Shown: positions 26,725 to 34,905 of the stretch, in pieces
Numbering within the stretch: position 1 is the first letter of the stretch
How the letters are laid out: each line of letters starts with the position of its first letter
DNA from: Planctomycetia bacterium
GTDB taxonomy: Bacteria; Planctomycetota; Phycisphaerae; UBA1845; UTPLA1
NCBI GenBank assembly: GCA_015075745.1
Contig: JABTTW010000001.1
Span: forward strand, 2,356,001-2,420,000
Reading direction: 5' to 3'
Length of the DNA: 64,000 bases
The notes under the pieces: model-generated
Database searches by the model: none
Seen by the model: only the letters and a program-made list of their open reading frames with translations
What the model was told of the DNA's origin: nothing
Made by a program: the position numbers and the translations under genes

Positions 26725-27624
26725 ATGAGAGGGTCCGTAATCGAAAGCGTCCTTCGCCGGTCCATCGGAATCCCCTTTTTTCTTCTCGCCGCCGTCACGC
26801 TCGGCTGCTCACAGGGAAGCTGGACGCAATGGGGCGGACCCAACCGAGACTTCTCTGTCGGCGCCGCACCGATCGCGGATAAGTGGCCGGAGGGCGGGCC
26901 GCAGAAGCTGTGGTCTCGCGAGTTGGGAGACGGTTTCAGCACCATTGTTTCCGACGGTCGAACGCTTTTCGCGATGTATCGCGGCGAGCAGGATCAGGAA
27001 TGCATCGCGGCCCTGGATGCCGCCAGCGGCAAGACCCTTTGGGAGCACAAGTACGCTGCGCCGTTTATCGAGTTTGAAGTCGATGAGATCGACAAGGAAA
27101 CCGGCAAGAAGCGAATCGAAAAGCAGGTGACCAAATTCGGCACCGGCCCCAATTCGACGCCACTGCTCGTGGGCGGCCGCCTCTTTACGCTGGGCTACAC
27201 CGGCATCTTCACGTGCCTCGACGCGGCCACCGGCAAGGTGAACTGGTCGCACGATCTCTACAAAGACATGGGCGCGACTTACCTGCGATTCGGCTGGGCC
27301 ACCAGTCCCCTCGCATACGGCGATAACGTGATTGTGCTGACGGGCGGCAAGGGACACGGCGTCACGTCATTCAAGCAGGCAACCGGCGAAGTCGCATGGC
27401 AGGATCGCGCCGCGCCCGGGCCGAAGTGCATCAACGCGGATGGGCGGCTCATCGTGCTGGACGACGACGGGAACCTGATGCTCATTGCCGCCAATCTGGA
27501 GGGAATGAGCGTGCTGAGCCAGACCAAGCTATTGGAAAGCCCAAGCTGGACCGCGCCGACACTGGTCGGCTCGAAGCTCTATCTTCGAGATCGGAAAGTC
27601 ATCATGGCGATGGACTTGAGCTGA
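26725..27624 (+). CDS. PQQ-like beta-propeller lipoprotein
   Basis: 299 residues: a lipoprotein signal (FFLLAAVTLGC) and a WTQWGGPNRDF motif typical of planctomycete PQQ/WD-like propeller proteins. Blades end in TGK/TGE turns (DAASGKTLWEHKY, DAATGKVNWSHDL, ATGEVAWQD). The family is usually nearer 400 residues. Here the sequence jumps from GVTSFKQATGEVAWQD straight to the ADGRLIVLDDDGNLML blade, so about two blades may be missing, perhaps by in-frame deletion between two similar TGxxxWQD sites. That deletion is inference. Function is unknown; likely periplasmic. Starts 36 bases after pepD. Confidence 0.82.
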   Translation: MRGSVIESVLRRSIGIPFFLLAAVTLGCSQGSWTQWGGPNRDFSVGAAPIADKWPEGGPQKLWSRELGDGFSTIVSDGRTLFAMYRGEQDQECIAALDAASGKTLWEHKYAAPFIEFEVDEIDKETGKKRIEKQVTKFGTGPNSTPLLVGGRLFTLGYTGIFTCLDAATGKVNWSHDLYKDMGATYLRFGWATSPLAYGDNVIVLTGGKGHGVTSFKQATGEVAWQDRAAPGPKCINADGRLIVLDDDGNLMLIAANLEGMSVLSQTKLLESPSWTAPTLVGSKLYLRDRKVIMAMDLS

Positions 27625-27635
27625 GTGGTAGCGCG

Positions 27636-28070
27636 CTAATTCGGTCCGTGCATGTATTCGTGAAGCCAGCGGATCGTTTCTTCCTGCTCCTTCAGCTCTC
27701 GGGCAAGGATGTCGCCGCTGGAAATGATGCCGATCAGCTTGCCGTCATTCACGACGGGCAGGTGCCGCATCTTGTTGTTGGTCATCGCTGCTCGGCAGGA
27801 CTCGATCGGCGTGTCCGGCGAGCAAACCGCGACCTTCTTGGTCATCACCTCGAATACTTTGATGTCGGAGGGATCCTTCTTCTCCGCGACGACGCGGTTG
27901 AGCAGGTCGCGCTCGGTGAAGATGCCGATGATGTTCCCGTCGTGCAAGACCACCAACGCGCCGATCCGGCGTGCGTGCATCAGCTCCGCTGCGTCCTGCG
28001 CCGTGGCGTCGCGATCAATGGTCGCGACCCCGCCCTGCTTTTGCTCGATGATGTGTCGGACCAGGGACAT
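27636..28070 (-). CDS. CBS-domain pair protein
   Basis: 144 residues made almost wholly of two CBS motifs (AQDAAELMHARRIGALVVL...GIFTERDLL and ESCRAAMTNNKMRHLPVV...GIISSGDIL), which together form a Bateman module that normally binds adenosine nucleotides. There is no effector domain, so it presumably regulates a partner protein. The start is set at an ATG with GAGGG upstream; a TTG at 28094 would add eight residues. Convergent with the PQQ lipoprotein gene, with 11 bases between the stops. Confidence 0.88.
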   Translation of the reverse strand: MSLVRHIIEQKQGGVATIDRDATAQDAAELMHARRIGALVVLHDGNIIGIFTERDLLNRVVAEKKDPSDIKVFEVMTKKVAVCSPDTPIESCRAAMTNNKMRHLPVVNDGKLIGIISSGDILARELKEQEETIRWLHEYMHGPN

Positions 28071-28175
28071 GAGGGGGCCCTCGCTCTGGGACAACGAGTT
28101 AATTCAGATGCATTATAGCCAACGAATTTGAAAAGCCAGCGTTAATCGGCGGCTGATTCGGAGGCGATTGATCGG

Positions 28176-29855
28176 CTATCTCGGCATCGCCGGGCCATGG
28201 GTCTCAGCGCTGTCGACGCCCGTCGGCGAGTGGATCGGCAGCTTGACCCGAATCAGCGTGCCTTCTCCCGGGGCCGATTGCACTTCGATCTTGCCGCCGT
28301 GCTCGTCGACGATCTTCTTGGCGACCGCCAGCCCCAGCCCTGTTCCGCCGTGCCCCTTGGTTGAGTAGAACGCCTCAAATATTTTCGAGGCAGCGTCCTT
28401 CGGTATTCCGGGCCCGTTGTCGCCGATGGTGAGCGTGACTTGATCCGCCGCGGTATCGACCGATGTGCGGACGGTGACGGCGCCGCTGCCTCGCTCGACC
28501 GCGTCGATGGCGTTGACGACGATATTCAGCGCGACTTGATGAATGCCGTCTTCATCCATGAGCACCGGCGGGACGTGGTCCGACAGCTCGGCCTTCAGCA
28601 TGACGCTCTTGTCCGATGCCCGGCGCTCGACCAGATTGAGAACGTCCTCGACGATCGTATTCAACTGGATCGGCGCGAGTCGCGGCACTCGGCGCTTGGC
28701 GAAGGCGAGCATGTTGACCGACAGGCCGTAGATCTTGTCGAGGTTCCGCCGGACAACCTGCCACCCTTCGTCGACGGTGTCCCAGTTCTTGGATTGGAGC
28801 CCGGTCCGCAACGCGTCGCTTCCGCCCATCATGCCCTGAAGAATGTTCTTGATGTAATGAGACAGCGCCGCCACGGTTTCGCCGACGGCGGCCAGTCGCT
28901 CCGTCCGCATTCGCTGATCGACCAGCCGCACGTCTTCGATCGCCAGTCCGCCCATCTGACCGATGGCCGCCACGAGGCGGAGCTGCTCTTCGGTGTAGAT
29001 GTGCGTAGCCATCGCCGATTCGAGATAAATAATCCCCAGCGCCGTCTCACGGGCCACAAGCGGCACGCAGATGACCGAGTGCAGTCCGACGCCGGAGGCG
29101 ACCTCGTCTTTTTCGCCCTCCTTGAAGCGGGGGTCGGTCGTCGTGTTGGAGCAAAGGATGCCCTCGCGCCGATCGACGACGTGGCTGATGATCATTCGGT
29201 TCGGTCGCATCTTTCCGGCAGCCTGGCCTTCACGCTGTCGCATGACCTGGGTGTCGAACTTGCCGGTGCGCTCGTCGCGGATCAACACCAGTGCCCGATC
29301 GCCGGGCACCTCTTCAAAAAGGAGGTCGAGAATGCGCTCGACGAGTTGCTGGGGCGATAGAATGGCCCCGACGGCATGGAGCAGCGCGGACATCACCCGC
29401 CACGAGCGAACCGCCTCCGCAGCGGCCGGCGAAGCGAGAATCATGCTGTCGTCCGCCGTTGTGACGGAGCCGATGATCGACGCGTCGGTCAGATTGCGGT
29501 CCGCCTCCAGATCGACAAGGTCGGACATCAGCGGGCTCTTGGCCTCGCCGGACAGGGCGGTTTCCTCGGTGGAGTCCCAGATCATCAATGTTGAGCCGAG
29601 CCGGATCTGATCGCCGTGCTTGAGCCGCGTCGGGCGCTCCAGTCGTTTTCCGTTGAGGTAGGTTCCGTTCGCGCTGCGGCTGTCCTCGATGGTCCAGCCA
29701 CGACCGGCGGGCCGGACCTCGGCATGCTTGCGGGAGACGGTGTAGTCAGTCAGCGGCATCTCCGGGCTGGCCCGGCCCAGTTGTAGCGGCTGAGACTCAA
29801 CCAGGTTTTGCCGCAGCCCCTTGTCAGGGCCCTGAAGAACAAGCAGATGGGGCAC
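28176..29855 (-). CDS. FHA-GAF sensor histidine kinase
   Basis: 559 residues. An FHA domain at the N-terminus (LQLGRASPEMPLTDYTVSRKHAEV, SRSANGTYLNGKRL) would bind phosphothreonine proteins. A GAF domain follows (about residues 155-320), then a histidine-kinase core: H-box ALSHYIKNILQG with the phospho-accepting His near residue 332, and an HATPase with DNGPGIP and GGTGLGLAVAKKIVDEHGG. No membrane segments, so it is a soluble kinase. FHA in front suggests cross-talk with Ser/Thr kinases such as those in this window (inference). The start is a GTG with AGGGAG upstream; the longer open frame lacks FHA similarity. No response regulator is adjacent. Confidence 0.9.
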   Translation of the reverse strand: MPHLLVLQGPDKGLRQNLVESQPLQLGRASPEMPLTDYTVSRKHAEVRPAGRGWTIEDSRSANGTYLNGKRLERPTRLKHGDQIRLGSTLMIWDSTEETALSGEAKSPLMSDLVDLEADRNLTDASIIGSVTTADDSMILASPAAAEAVRSWRVMSALLHAVGAILSPQQLVERILDLLFEEVPGDRALVLIRDERTGKFDTQVMRQREGQAAGKMRPNRMIISHVVDRREGILCSNTTTDPRFKEGEKDEVASGVGLHSVICVPLVARETALGIIYLESAMATHIYTEEQLRLVAAIGQMGGLAIEDVRLVDQRMRTERLAAVGETVAALSHYIKNILQGMMGGSDALRTGLQSKNWDTVDEGWQVVRRNLDKIYGLSVNMLAFAKRRVPRLAPIQLNTIVEDVLNLVERRASDKSVMLKAELSDHVPPVLMDEDGIHQVALNIVVNAIDAVERGSGAVTVRTSVDTAADQVTLTIGDNGPGIPKDAASKIFEAFYSTKGHGGTGLGLAVAKKIVDEHGGKIEVQSAPGEGTLIRVKLPIHSPTGVDSAETHGPAMPR

Positions 29856-30222
29856 AATTCTCCCTCTTCGCCGCAGCCCCGGGGGCGCGATCCGGCGGCG
29901 AATCGAAGACGTAAATAGCAGCATCGACGCCGATCCGAGGTGTTCGGCGACACACTGGCGGCACTTGAGCCTCGTCGACGCAATCGCGAATCCCAAAACG
30001 ACGCTTGAGGGCGTTTTAGTCTACGCATTCAGCGAATTGTCGTCAAACAAAGGCTCGTGCAAGTTGCGGCGAAATCGAGGCTTGCGCCTGATCGCCCCCG
30101 CCGGGTCGGTTGCTCGGTCGCACCAAATGACCTATCATGGGTCTCCTGAAGGCGGCCCTTATCGGCCTTCCCCGGCACGATGTTTATCGCCTCGACGCAA
30201 CACCCAATCGAGTTTTCGGCAC
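29856..30222. other. Intergenic region between divergent genes
   Basis: 367 bases between the FHA histidine kinase (minus) and a small conserved-looking gene (plus). It should hold both promoters. The reading frame of the plus-strand gene is open into it, but codon usage deteriorates. No clear promoter hexamers, RNA structure or repeats seen. Confidence 0.4.
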
Positions 30223-30657
30223 ATGCCCCGAATTGACAAGAACGAACAGGCCCGGCTCCTTGAGGCGATTCACGCGCACGACTTCCTCCATCGCATTGTG
30301 CGGACCATCGAGCACCTGCATCGGGTAGTCTTTCACGCGGAGAAGCTGGACCCGATGTTCGTCCGCGCTTCGGCGGAGGAAATCCTCTCAGCCGATATCT
30401 ATACGCGCCACCACGGTCAGATAGACGGCGTGTACTTCGCCCTCCGCAAGGCCGAGGACGGCGGCCGCACATGGGCGCAGGCGATCGCGGAGTACGCCGC
30501 CTACATCCACAACTACTACACCATGCCGCTCGGCGTCGTCATGCGCCGCGATTTATTCGGAGACGCATGCCATTTTGTTACTCCGGCGGCGGGCAAGGAG
30601 TCGGCCCTGAACCGGTCGGCCGAGCCGTCATCCAAAGCAACGGCGGCGCGGTCGTAG
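30223..30657 (+). CDS. Hypothetical protein
   Basis: A 144-residue protein I do not recognise. It begins PRIDKNEQARLLEAIHAHDFLHRIV and is mostly helical, rich in His and Tyr (FLHRIVRTIEHLHRVVFH, YTRHHGQIDGVYF, AYIHNYYTMPLG). No signal peptide or membrane segment. The C-terminal 25 residues are low-complexity Ser/Ala. The ATG start lacks an obvious Shine-Dalgarno sequence. The clustered histidines could bind a metal, but no known motif is complete. Confidence 0.55.
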   Translation: MPRIDKNEQARLLEAIHAHDFLHRIVRTIEHLHRVVFHAEKLDPMFVRASAEEILSADIYTRHHGQIDGVYFALRKAEDGGRTWAQAIAEYAAYIHNYYTMPLGVVMRRDLFGDACHFVTPAAGKESALNRSAEPSSKATAARS

Positions 30658-30698
30658 GGCCACAGCCCTCGTCAGGGGAATCAAAGCGGGCCTCTGAA

Positions 30699-32264
30699 AT
30701 GTCGATGACTTCGCCATTGCACTCCGACGGGACGCCCGGGGCACCTGTCGGAGTCTCGCGGTTGATCTCGACGGCCGGTCAACCGGCGCTCGGCCCAGGT
30801 TCCGTGCCCCAGTTCATTTTTGTCGGGGCATGCGCATTCGGCATCGCATGGCTCAGCTTCTCATTGATCATCAACTCGGCCTTTGGTCGCGCGGATAACG
30901 GTGACTATGGGCGATTTATGGCCCCCTTCGCCGACAAGCCCTACGGTTTTATTGCGAACTGGCCGCCGCCGGATCAACGGTTGCAGGAGGATCGGTTCTT
31001 TCAATGGTGGATTCCCTACTGGGATCCGGCAAAGATCGAAGATGCGCGGTACTTCGGCAGCACGGTCCTGTTCTGGCTCGGCGGTAAATTCCTGAGCCGA
31101 ATCCTATTGGGTGACGATGTTGTCAGCCTTCGCATGTCCGGCGCGATTGCTTGTTTGGTATTGATGGGTGCATATGGCCTCGTACTTTGGAGCGCCCGAA
31201 AATCGGCCTGTTCGGGGAGGCTGCTGATGAGTGTGGTGCCCATGATCCTCGCGTCGGCATTGGTGCTTTCGGAGGTTTGTTACGGCAGCTTCATAAACTC
31301 GTACTTCCAGGAGGGAGGCTCATTCGTATTCCTGGTGTGCCTGTTCTCGGCGTCCGTTTTCGTCTGCGGAGGATCGATTCGTTTTGAGAGGATGCCGATC
31401 CTCGCGGCGGCGGCGTGTCTGTTCGCCACGGCGAAGGTACAGCATGGGTTTGTGGGCCCACTGCTGCTGGTGCTTATCGTTGTCCACGCCTTCCGGATTC
31501 GTCCGCGCGGCCGGTACGAACGGGCGGGGCTGGCGGTTTCCATCTGTGTTATCGTCGGGGCGATGCCGGCCACATTCTGGCTCAACGGCCACCGACCATC
31601 TCGCCGCAACAACGCCTATCACTCGCTCTATTTTGGCATTCTCGGGCATTGCCATGATCCGACAGCGCAGCTAAGGGCCGAAGGCCTGCCTGAGGAAAGC
31701 GTCGCACTGATCGGCCTTCCGGCCTACAGCAACGAGGCGGGCGTGCTCATCGGCCAACTGGGCGCACGTCTGGCTCACAGGTCCACGTTTCGCATCTCGA
31801 TGCGTGAGCCGACGGCGCTGATCAGTCTGCTGCGCGAGGCGGCGATGCACGCGGGAAATATCGAGATGGATTATCTCGGCATGCGTGCCCAGGGTGCGGT
31901 GGACTATCGATCCATCCCCTCCGGCATACACGTCTGGAGCCGATTGCGCCGCGCCGTGATCCCACGAGGCGATGGGCTTCTGCTCCTACTGGGAATTCTG
32001 ATCGTCGGATTTGGTGTGTCATGTATTGTTCCGAAGCGCCTGTCGATTAGGTCCTGGGCATTTCTTGGCCTGCTATTCACCCTGATCTCAGGGTTGGAAC
32101 TGTGCGCGTCAACGCTCGGCGACGGACTTTACGAAATCGACCGGCACCTGTTCGCCTCGAATCTCGCACTGGACCTTACCCTGTGTATATGCCCAACGCT
32201 CGTGATGATCACCGTTCTGGGCAGACGGGATGAGGCTACCTCCAACGTGAACGCAACGAGGTGA
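30699..32264 (+). CDS. Polytopic membrane protein, possibly GT-C glycosyltransferase
   Basis: 521 residues with about ten hydrophobic segments from FIFVGACAFGIAWLSFSLII onward. The first extracytoplasmic loop carries NSAFGRADNGDYGRFM; a short acidic motif at this place is typical of GT-C lipid-linked sugar transferases, and the DNGD-FGR pattern recalls WsfD-like hexose transferases. I cannot establish the family from this alone. A large loop (residues about 300-400) contains RRNNAYHSLYFGILG and ends before four more membrane helices. The start is the ATG at 30699; the frame is open upstream but overlaps the preceding gene antagonistically. Confidence 0.65.
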   Translation: MSMTSPLHSDGTPGAPVGVSRLISTAGQPALGPGSVPQFIFVGACAFGIAWLSFSLIINSAFGRADNGDYGRFMAPFADKPYGFIANWPPPDQRLQEDRFFQWWIPYWDPAKIEDARYFGSTVLFWLGGKFLSRILLGDDVVSLRMSGAIACLVLMGAYGLVLWSARKSACSGRLLMSVVPMILASALVLSEVCYGSFINSYFQEGGSFVFLVCLFSASVFVCGGSIRFERMPILAAAACLFATAKVQHGFVGPLLLVLIVVHAFRIRPRGRYERAGLAVSICVIVGAMPATFWLNGHRPSRRNNAYHSLYFGILGHCHDPTAQLRAEGLPEESVALIGLPAYSNEAGVLIGQLGARLAHRSTFRISMREPTALISLLREAAMHAGNIEMDYLGMRAQGAVDYRSIPSGIHVWSRLRRAVIPRGDGLLLLLGILIVGFGVSCIVPKRLSIRSWAFLGLLFTLISGLELCASTLGDGLYEIDRHLFASNLALDLTLCICPTLVMITVLGRRDEATSNVNATR

Positions 32265-32413
32265 TTGCCGCCCTGCATCCTCCGGTCTGCCGCGCCATCC
32301 GCTATCGCCGCTTCAGCAGTCGCAGCGCGGCGAAAGCCCGGGGCAGCAAGGCCTCGAAATGCCTGGCACATTCGGAGCGATGGACGATCTCGGCCTGTGG
32401 GGCGGAAATTGCG

Positions 32414-32911
32414 CTAACCGAACTTGGGGCTGATTCCCAGACTCTTACGGATGACCGTGAGCTGCCCGGCGTGCAAGCCTTCGTGCCATGCCATCGTCGA
32501 AAGCAGCGTCGCCCTGTTTGGAGCGAAGGTCTTCAGGTCCTCGGGCAGCGCCATGCGAGCGTCCGCCTCATTCATCGAATCGACCCACTGGAGAAATCGC
32601 TGGCGGTTCTCGTCCAGCACCTGCTTGACTTCCGACACCGGCGGATAGTCCGACACATTGGGCGTCGGGGTCGACTTCATGAAGAAGATGCCGTTCCACG
32701 TTTCAAATCGATTGAGCGGCTTTCCTCCGATTTTGTTCATGAAGAATTCGTCGGTGCAGGCCAGATGGCCCAGGATCCACAAGGCGTGATTGGCCCCGGG
32801 GACCGGCTGGTGGCAAACCTTGTTATCAGGAATATCTTCGAAGAGACCGTGTGTGGCTTTTCGGGCGAATTCAAGGGCGGCAATTCCTGACTCAAAAAGT
32901 GCGTGGGCCAT
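32414..32911 (-). CDS. DinB-family protein
   Basis: A four-helix-bundle protein of the DinB/YfiT metal-dependent superfamily, 165 residues. The metal ligands are likely the His of WILGHLACTDEF and those of TMAWHEGLHAGQLTVIRK, the usual H...HxxxH pattern. DinB-like proteins include bacillithiol/mycothiol-linked transferases and damage-inducible proteins; the specific role here is unknown. The start is placed at an ATG with GGAAAGGA upstream; a TTG at 32953 would add 14 residues. Confidence 0.82.
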   Translation of the reverse strand: MAHALFESGIAALEFARKATHGLFEDIPDNKVCHQPVPGANHALWILGHLACTDEFFMNKIGGKPLNRFETWNGIFFMKSTPTPNVSDYPPVSEVKQVLDENRQRFLQWVDSMNEADARMALPEDLKTFAPNRATLLSTMAWHEGLHAGQLTVIRKSLGISPKFG

Positions 32912-33088
32912 ATCGTGCGGGTCCTTTCCGGCTCGCTTGCTCGCAGCCTTCAATAAATGATACCGTCAATCCGATGATTGAAGCCGTTTCCAATCAACGC
33001 GGAATGGCGACGGGTGAGTATAGGCGCCGGCCCTTCGCGGTCGCCCGGCGTTGCCGCGACACCGTCCCGGCCGGATAATTCCAGCCCG

Positions 33089-33547
33089 ATGAGCGGTGTT
33101 GAGATACGCGAGGCCGACGAATCCGATTTGCCGGAGGTGCTTCGGCTTTATGCCCTGCCGGACTTCGACGACGGCCATGCCCTGCGCCTTCAGGACGCCG
33201 TCGAGCGGTTGCGGCAGATGCGGAGCTATCCGGATTACCGCCTGTATGTCGCGCTCATCGATGGCCGGATCGTCGGCACCTTCACATTGCTCATCGCCGA
33301 GAAAATTCTGCACATGGGGGCCAAGGCTGCGATCGTGGATGACGTGATCGTGGACACCCTATGCCGGGGCCGCGCGATCGGAAAGGCCATGATGGCGGCG
33401 GCAATGGACATGGCCAGGGCCCGGGGCTGTTACAAGCTGGCCTTGTCGACGAACGCGAAGCGGATTGAGGCGCATAGATTCTACGAGTCTCTGGGTTTCG
33501 CCAGGCACGGCTACAGCTACGTCATAGAACTCGCGAACAGTTCGTGA
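33089..33547 (+). CDS. GNAT N-acetyltransferase
   Basis: 152 residues with a full GNAT fold: VEIREADESDLPEVLRLY at the start, beta strands YRLYVALIDGRIVGTFTL and AAIVDDVIVDTLCRGRAIGKAM (the acetyl-CoA loop, here RGRAIG in place of Q/RxxGxG/A), and the terminal KLALSTNAKRIEAHRFYESLGF. The substrate is unknown. The start is an ATG in front of the conserved domain; a TTG at 32978 would add a disordered leader. Unlinked functionally to its neighbours. Confidence 0.87.
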   Translation: MSGVEIREADESDLPEVLRLYALPDFDDGHALRLQDAVERLRQMRSYPDYRLYVALIDGRIVGTFTLLIAEKILHMGAKAAIVDDVIVDTLCRGRAIGKAMMAAAMDMARARGCYKLALSTNAKRIEAHRFYESLGFARHGYSYVIELANSS

Positions 33548-33598
33548 CGTGAATAGGGTAAACGGTCCGTAGGCGAATCAGGCGATCGAGGTATTGCG

Positions 33599-33991
33599 AT
33601 GCCAGTGACGAGGGTGTTCTCAAAGGCGGTTTGGGAGGGCAGGGTCGGCTACTGCAGGGCCATCCGCGCCGACCATCATATTTACGTCACCGGCACGGCG
33701 CCGATTGGACCCGATGGCGCCGTCTTCGCGCCGGGCGATGCGTACGCTCAGGCCGCGCGTTGTTTTGAGATCATCAAAAAGGCGCTCGCCGACCTTGGCG
33801 CAACTCCGGCGAACCTCGTTCGCACGCGCATGTTCGTCACCGATATCTCCCGCTGGGAAGAGTTCGGCCGGGCCCATCGAGATTTCTGCGGCGACCATCC
33901 GCCTGCGACGACGATGGTCGAAGTGAAGTCACTGATCGATCCCGCCATGCTGATTGAGATCGAGGCCGACGCCGTAGTCCCGCGCGATTAG
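33599..33991 (+). CDS. RidA/YjgF-family enamine/imine deaminase
   Basis: 130 residues, normal RidA length. Features include the N-terminal block around VGYCRAIRADHHIYVTGTAP, and LVRTRMFVTDIS with the catalytic arginine (RTR), then HPPATTMVEVKSLIDPAMLIEIEADAVV, the classical C-terminal signature. RidA hydrolyses reactive 2-aminoacrylate-type enamines made by PLP enzymes; some RidA-like paralogues act in other catabolic pathways. An ATG start, 51 bases after the GNAT gene. Confidence 0.9.
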   Translation: MPVTRVFSKAVWEGRVGYCRAIRADHHIYVTGTAPIGPDGAVFAPGDAYAQAARCFEIIKKALADLGATPANLVRTRMFVTDISRWEEFGRAHRDFCGDHPPATTMVEVKSLIDPAMLIEIEADAVVPRD

Positions 33992-34128
33992 GCCGCGAGG
34001 CAGCCGCGTTATTTCCGGGCGGCACCTCTTGCGCCTCCGCACCCGATACCGATATCCGCGGGGCGCTGATCGAACCGGGGCCGATCAATGGTCTATAACA
34101 AACATCGCCGCACGATCGGGCCGATTGT

Positions 34129-34767
34129 GTGGACGTGGGTGATTCACCGGAAACATGGCACGGCCTGGTTGAGGGATTGGATGGGCTCGGCGCGGACGCC
34201 TGGCTGGGGGCCGGCTGCGCGATTCTCATTTCCTCCATTGTCGCCGCGATGACCTTGCTGCAATTCCAAGCGCTCAAGCAATGCCGTCGACGGCTGGACG
34301 AACTGGAAGAGCGAGACGCGATGCGCGCCGCCCGCGACACCGGGCCGACGATTCAGGAGTTCTGCCGACAGATCATGTGCGCACTGGGCACAGAGACGCC
34401 GGAGGCGGTGTCCGACCGGCTTTCCGAGGCCGACCCCGCGCGGTTTGCCCGTGTTCTCGCGGTCTATACCCGGGCCCAGCGAAGGCGGCTTGTGACGCTT
34501 TATCAGCAGGCCGAAAACCTGCGCGAAGCCCTGAGCGCGGAGGAGTCCCGTCACACCGAAGAGCGGAGCGACAAAGTTCGCGATCTGGACCTGCGGATCG
34601 AGCGTGCGGCACGTCAAACCGCGGAATTGGATGCGGCGTGCGGTCGCGCGACCAGGCTGCTGGACCAATTCGAAATGAGCCCCACCGCAGTCGCGAAGAA
34701 TAAGAAGCCAGGGGTGGCCGGCAGCCTCGCCCCGGCCCCGTCCGGATGCGCCGCCACGACCGACTAG
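34129..34767 (+). CDS. Membrane-anchored coiled-coil hypothetical protein
   Basis: 212 residues, not recognised. One membrane segment near the N-terminus (LGAGCAILISSIVAAMTLL), then a strongly charged helical region with heptad-like spacing (EESRHTEERSDKVRDLDLRI) predicted to form coiled coil, and a low-complexity Pro/Ala tail. The start is a GTG, without a convincing Shine-Dalgarno sequence. It may anchor an assembly at the inner membrane; there is no evidence for a specific role. It ends 138 bases before the candidate selenoprotein gene. Confidence 0.55.
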   Translation: MDVGDSPETWHGLVEGLDGLGADAWLGAGCAILISSIVAAMTLLQFQALKQCRRRLDELEERDAMRAARDTGPTIQEFCRQIMCALGTETPEAVSDRLSEADPARFARVLAVYTRAQRRRLVTLYQQAENLREALSAEESRHTEERSDKVRDLDLRIERAARQTAELDAACGRATRLLDQFEMSPTAVAKNKKPGVAGSLAPAPSGCAATTD

Positions 34768-34818
34768 CCTCACATCCGGCCCTTGTGGGCCCACTTCCCT
34801 TTCGCGGGGCTTCGCTTG

Positions 34819-34824
34819 TATAAT
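34819..34824 (+). promoter_or_regulatory. Candidate -10 box for the TlpA-like gene
   Basis: A perfect TATAAT lies 82 bases before the start codon of the TlpA-like gene, preceded by TTG in a nearly extended -10 context. The -35 region (TCCCTT at 17-base spacing) is poor. Confidence 0.4.
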
Positions 34825-34905
34825 CCGTGCATGGGCCATGCTTCGTCCGAAGCCTGCCGAAGCGCCGCCCCACTTTGAGGCCGTCATCGAAAGGAGTATG
34901 GGCGT

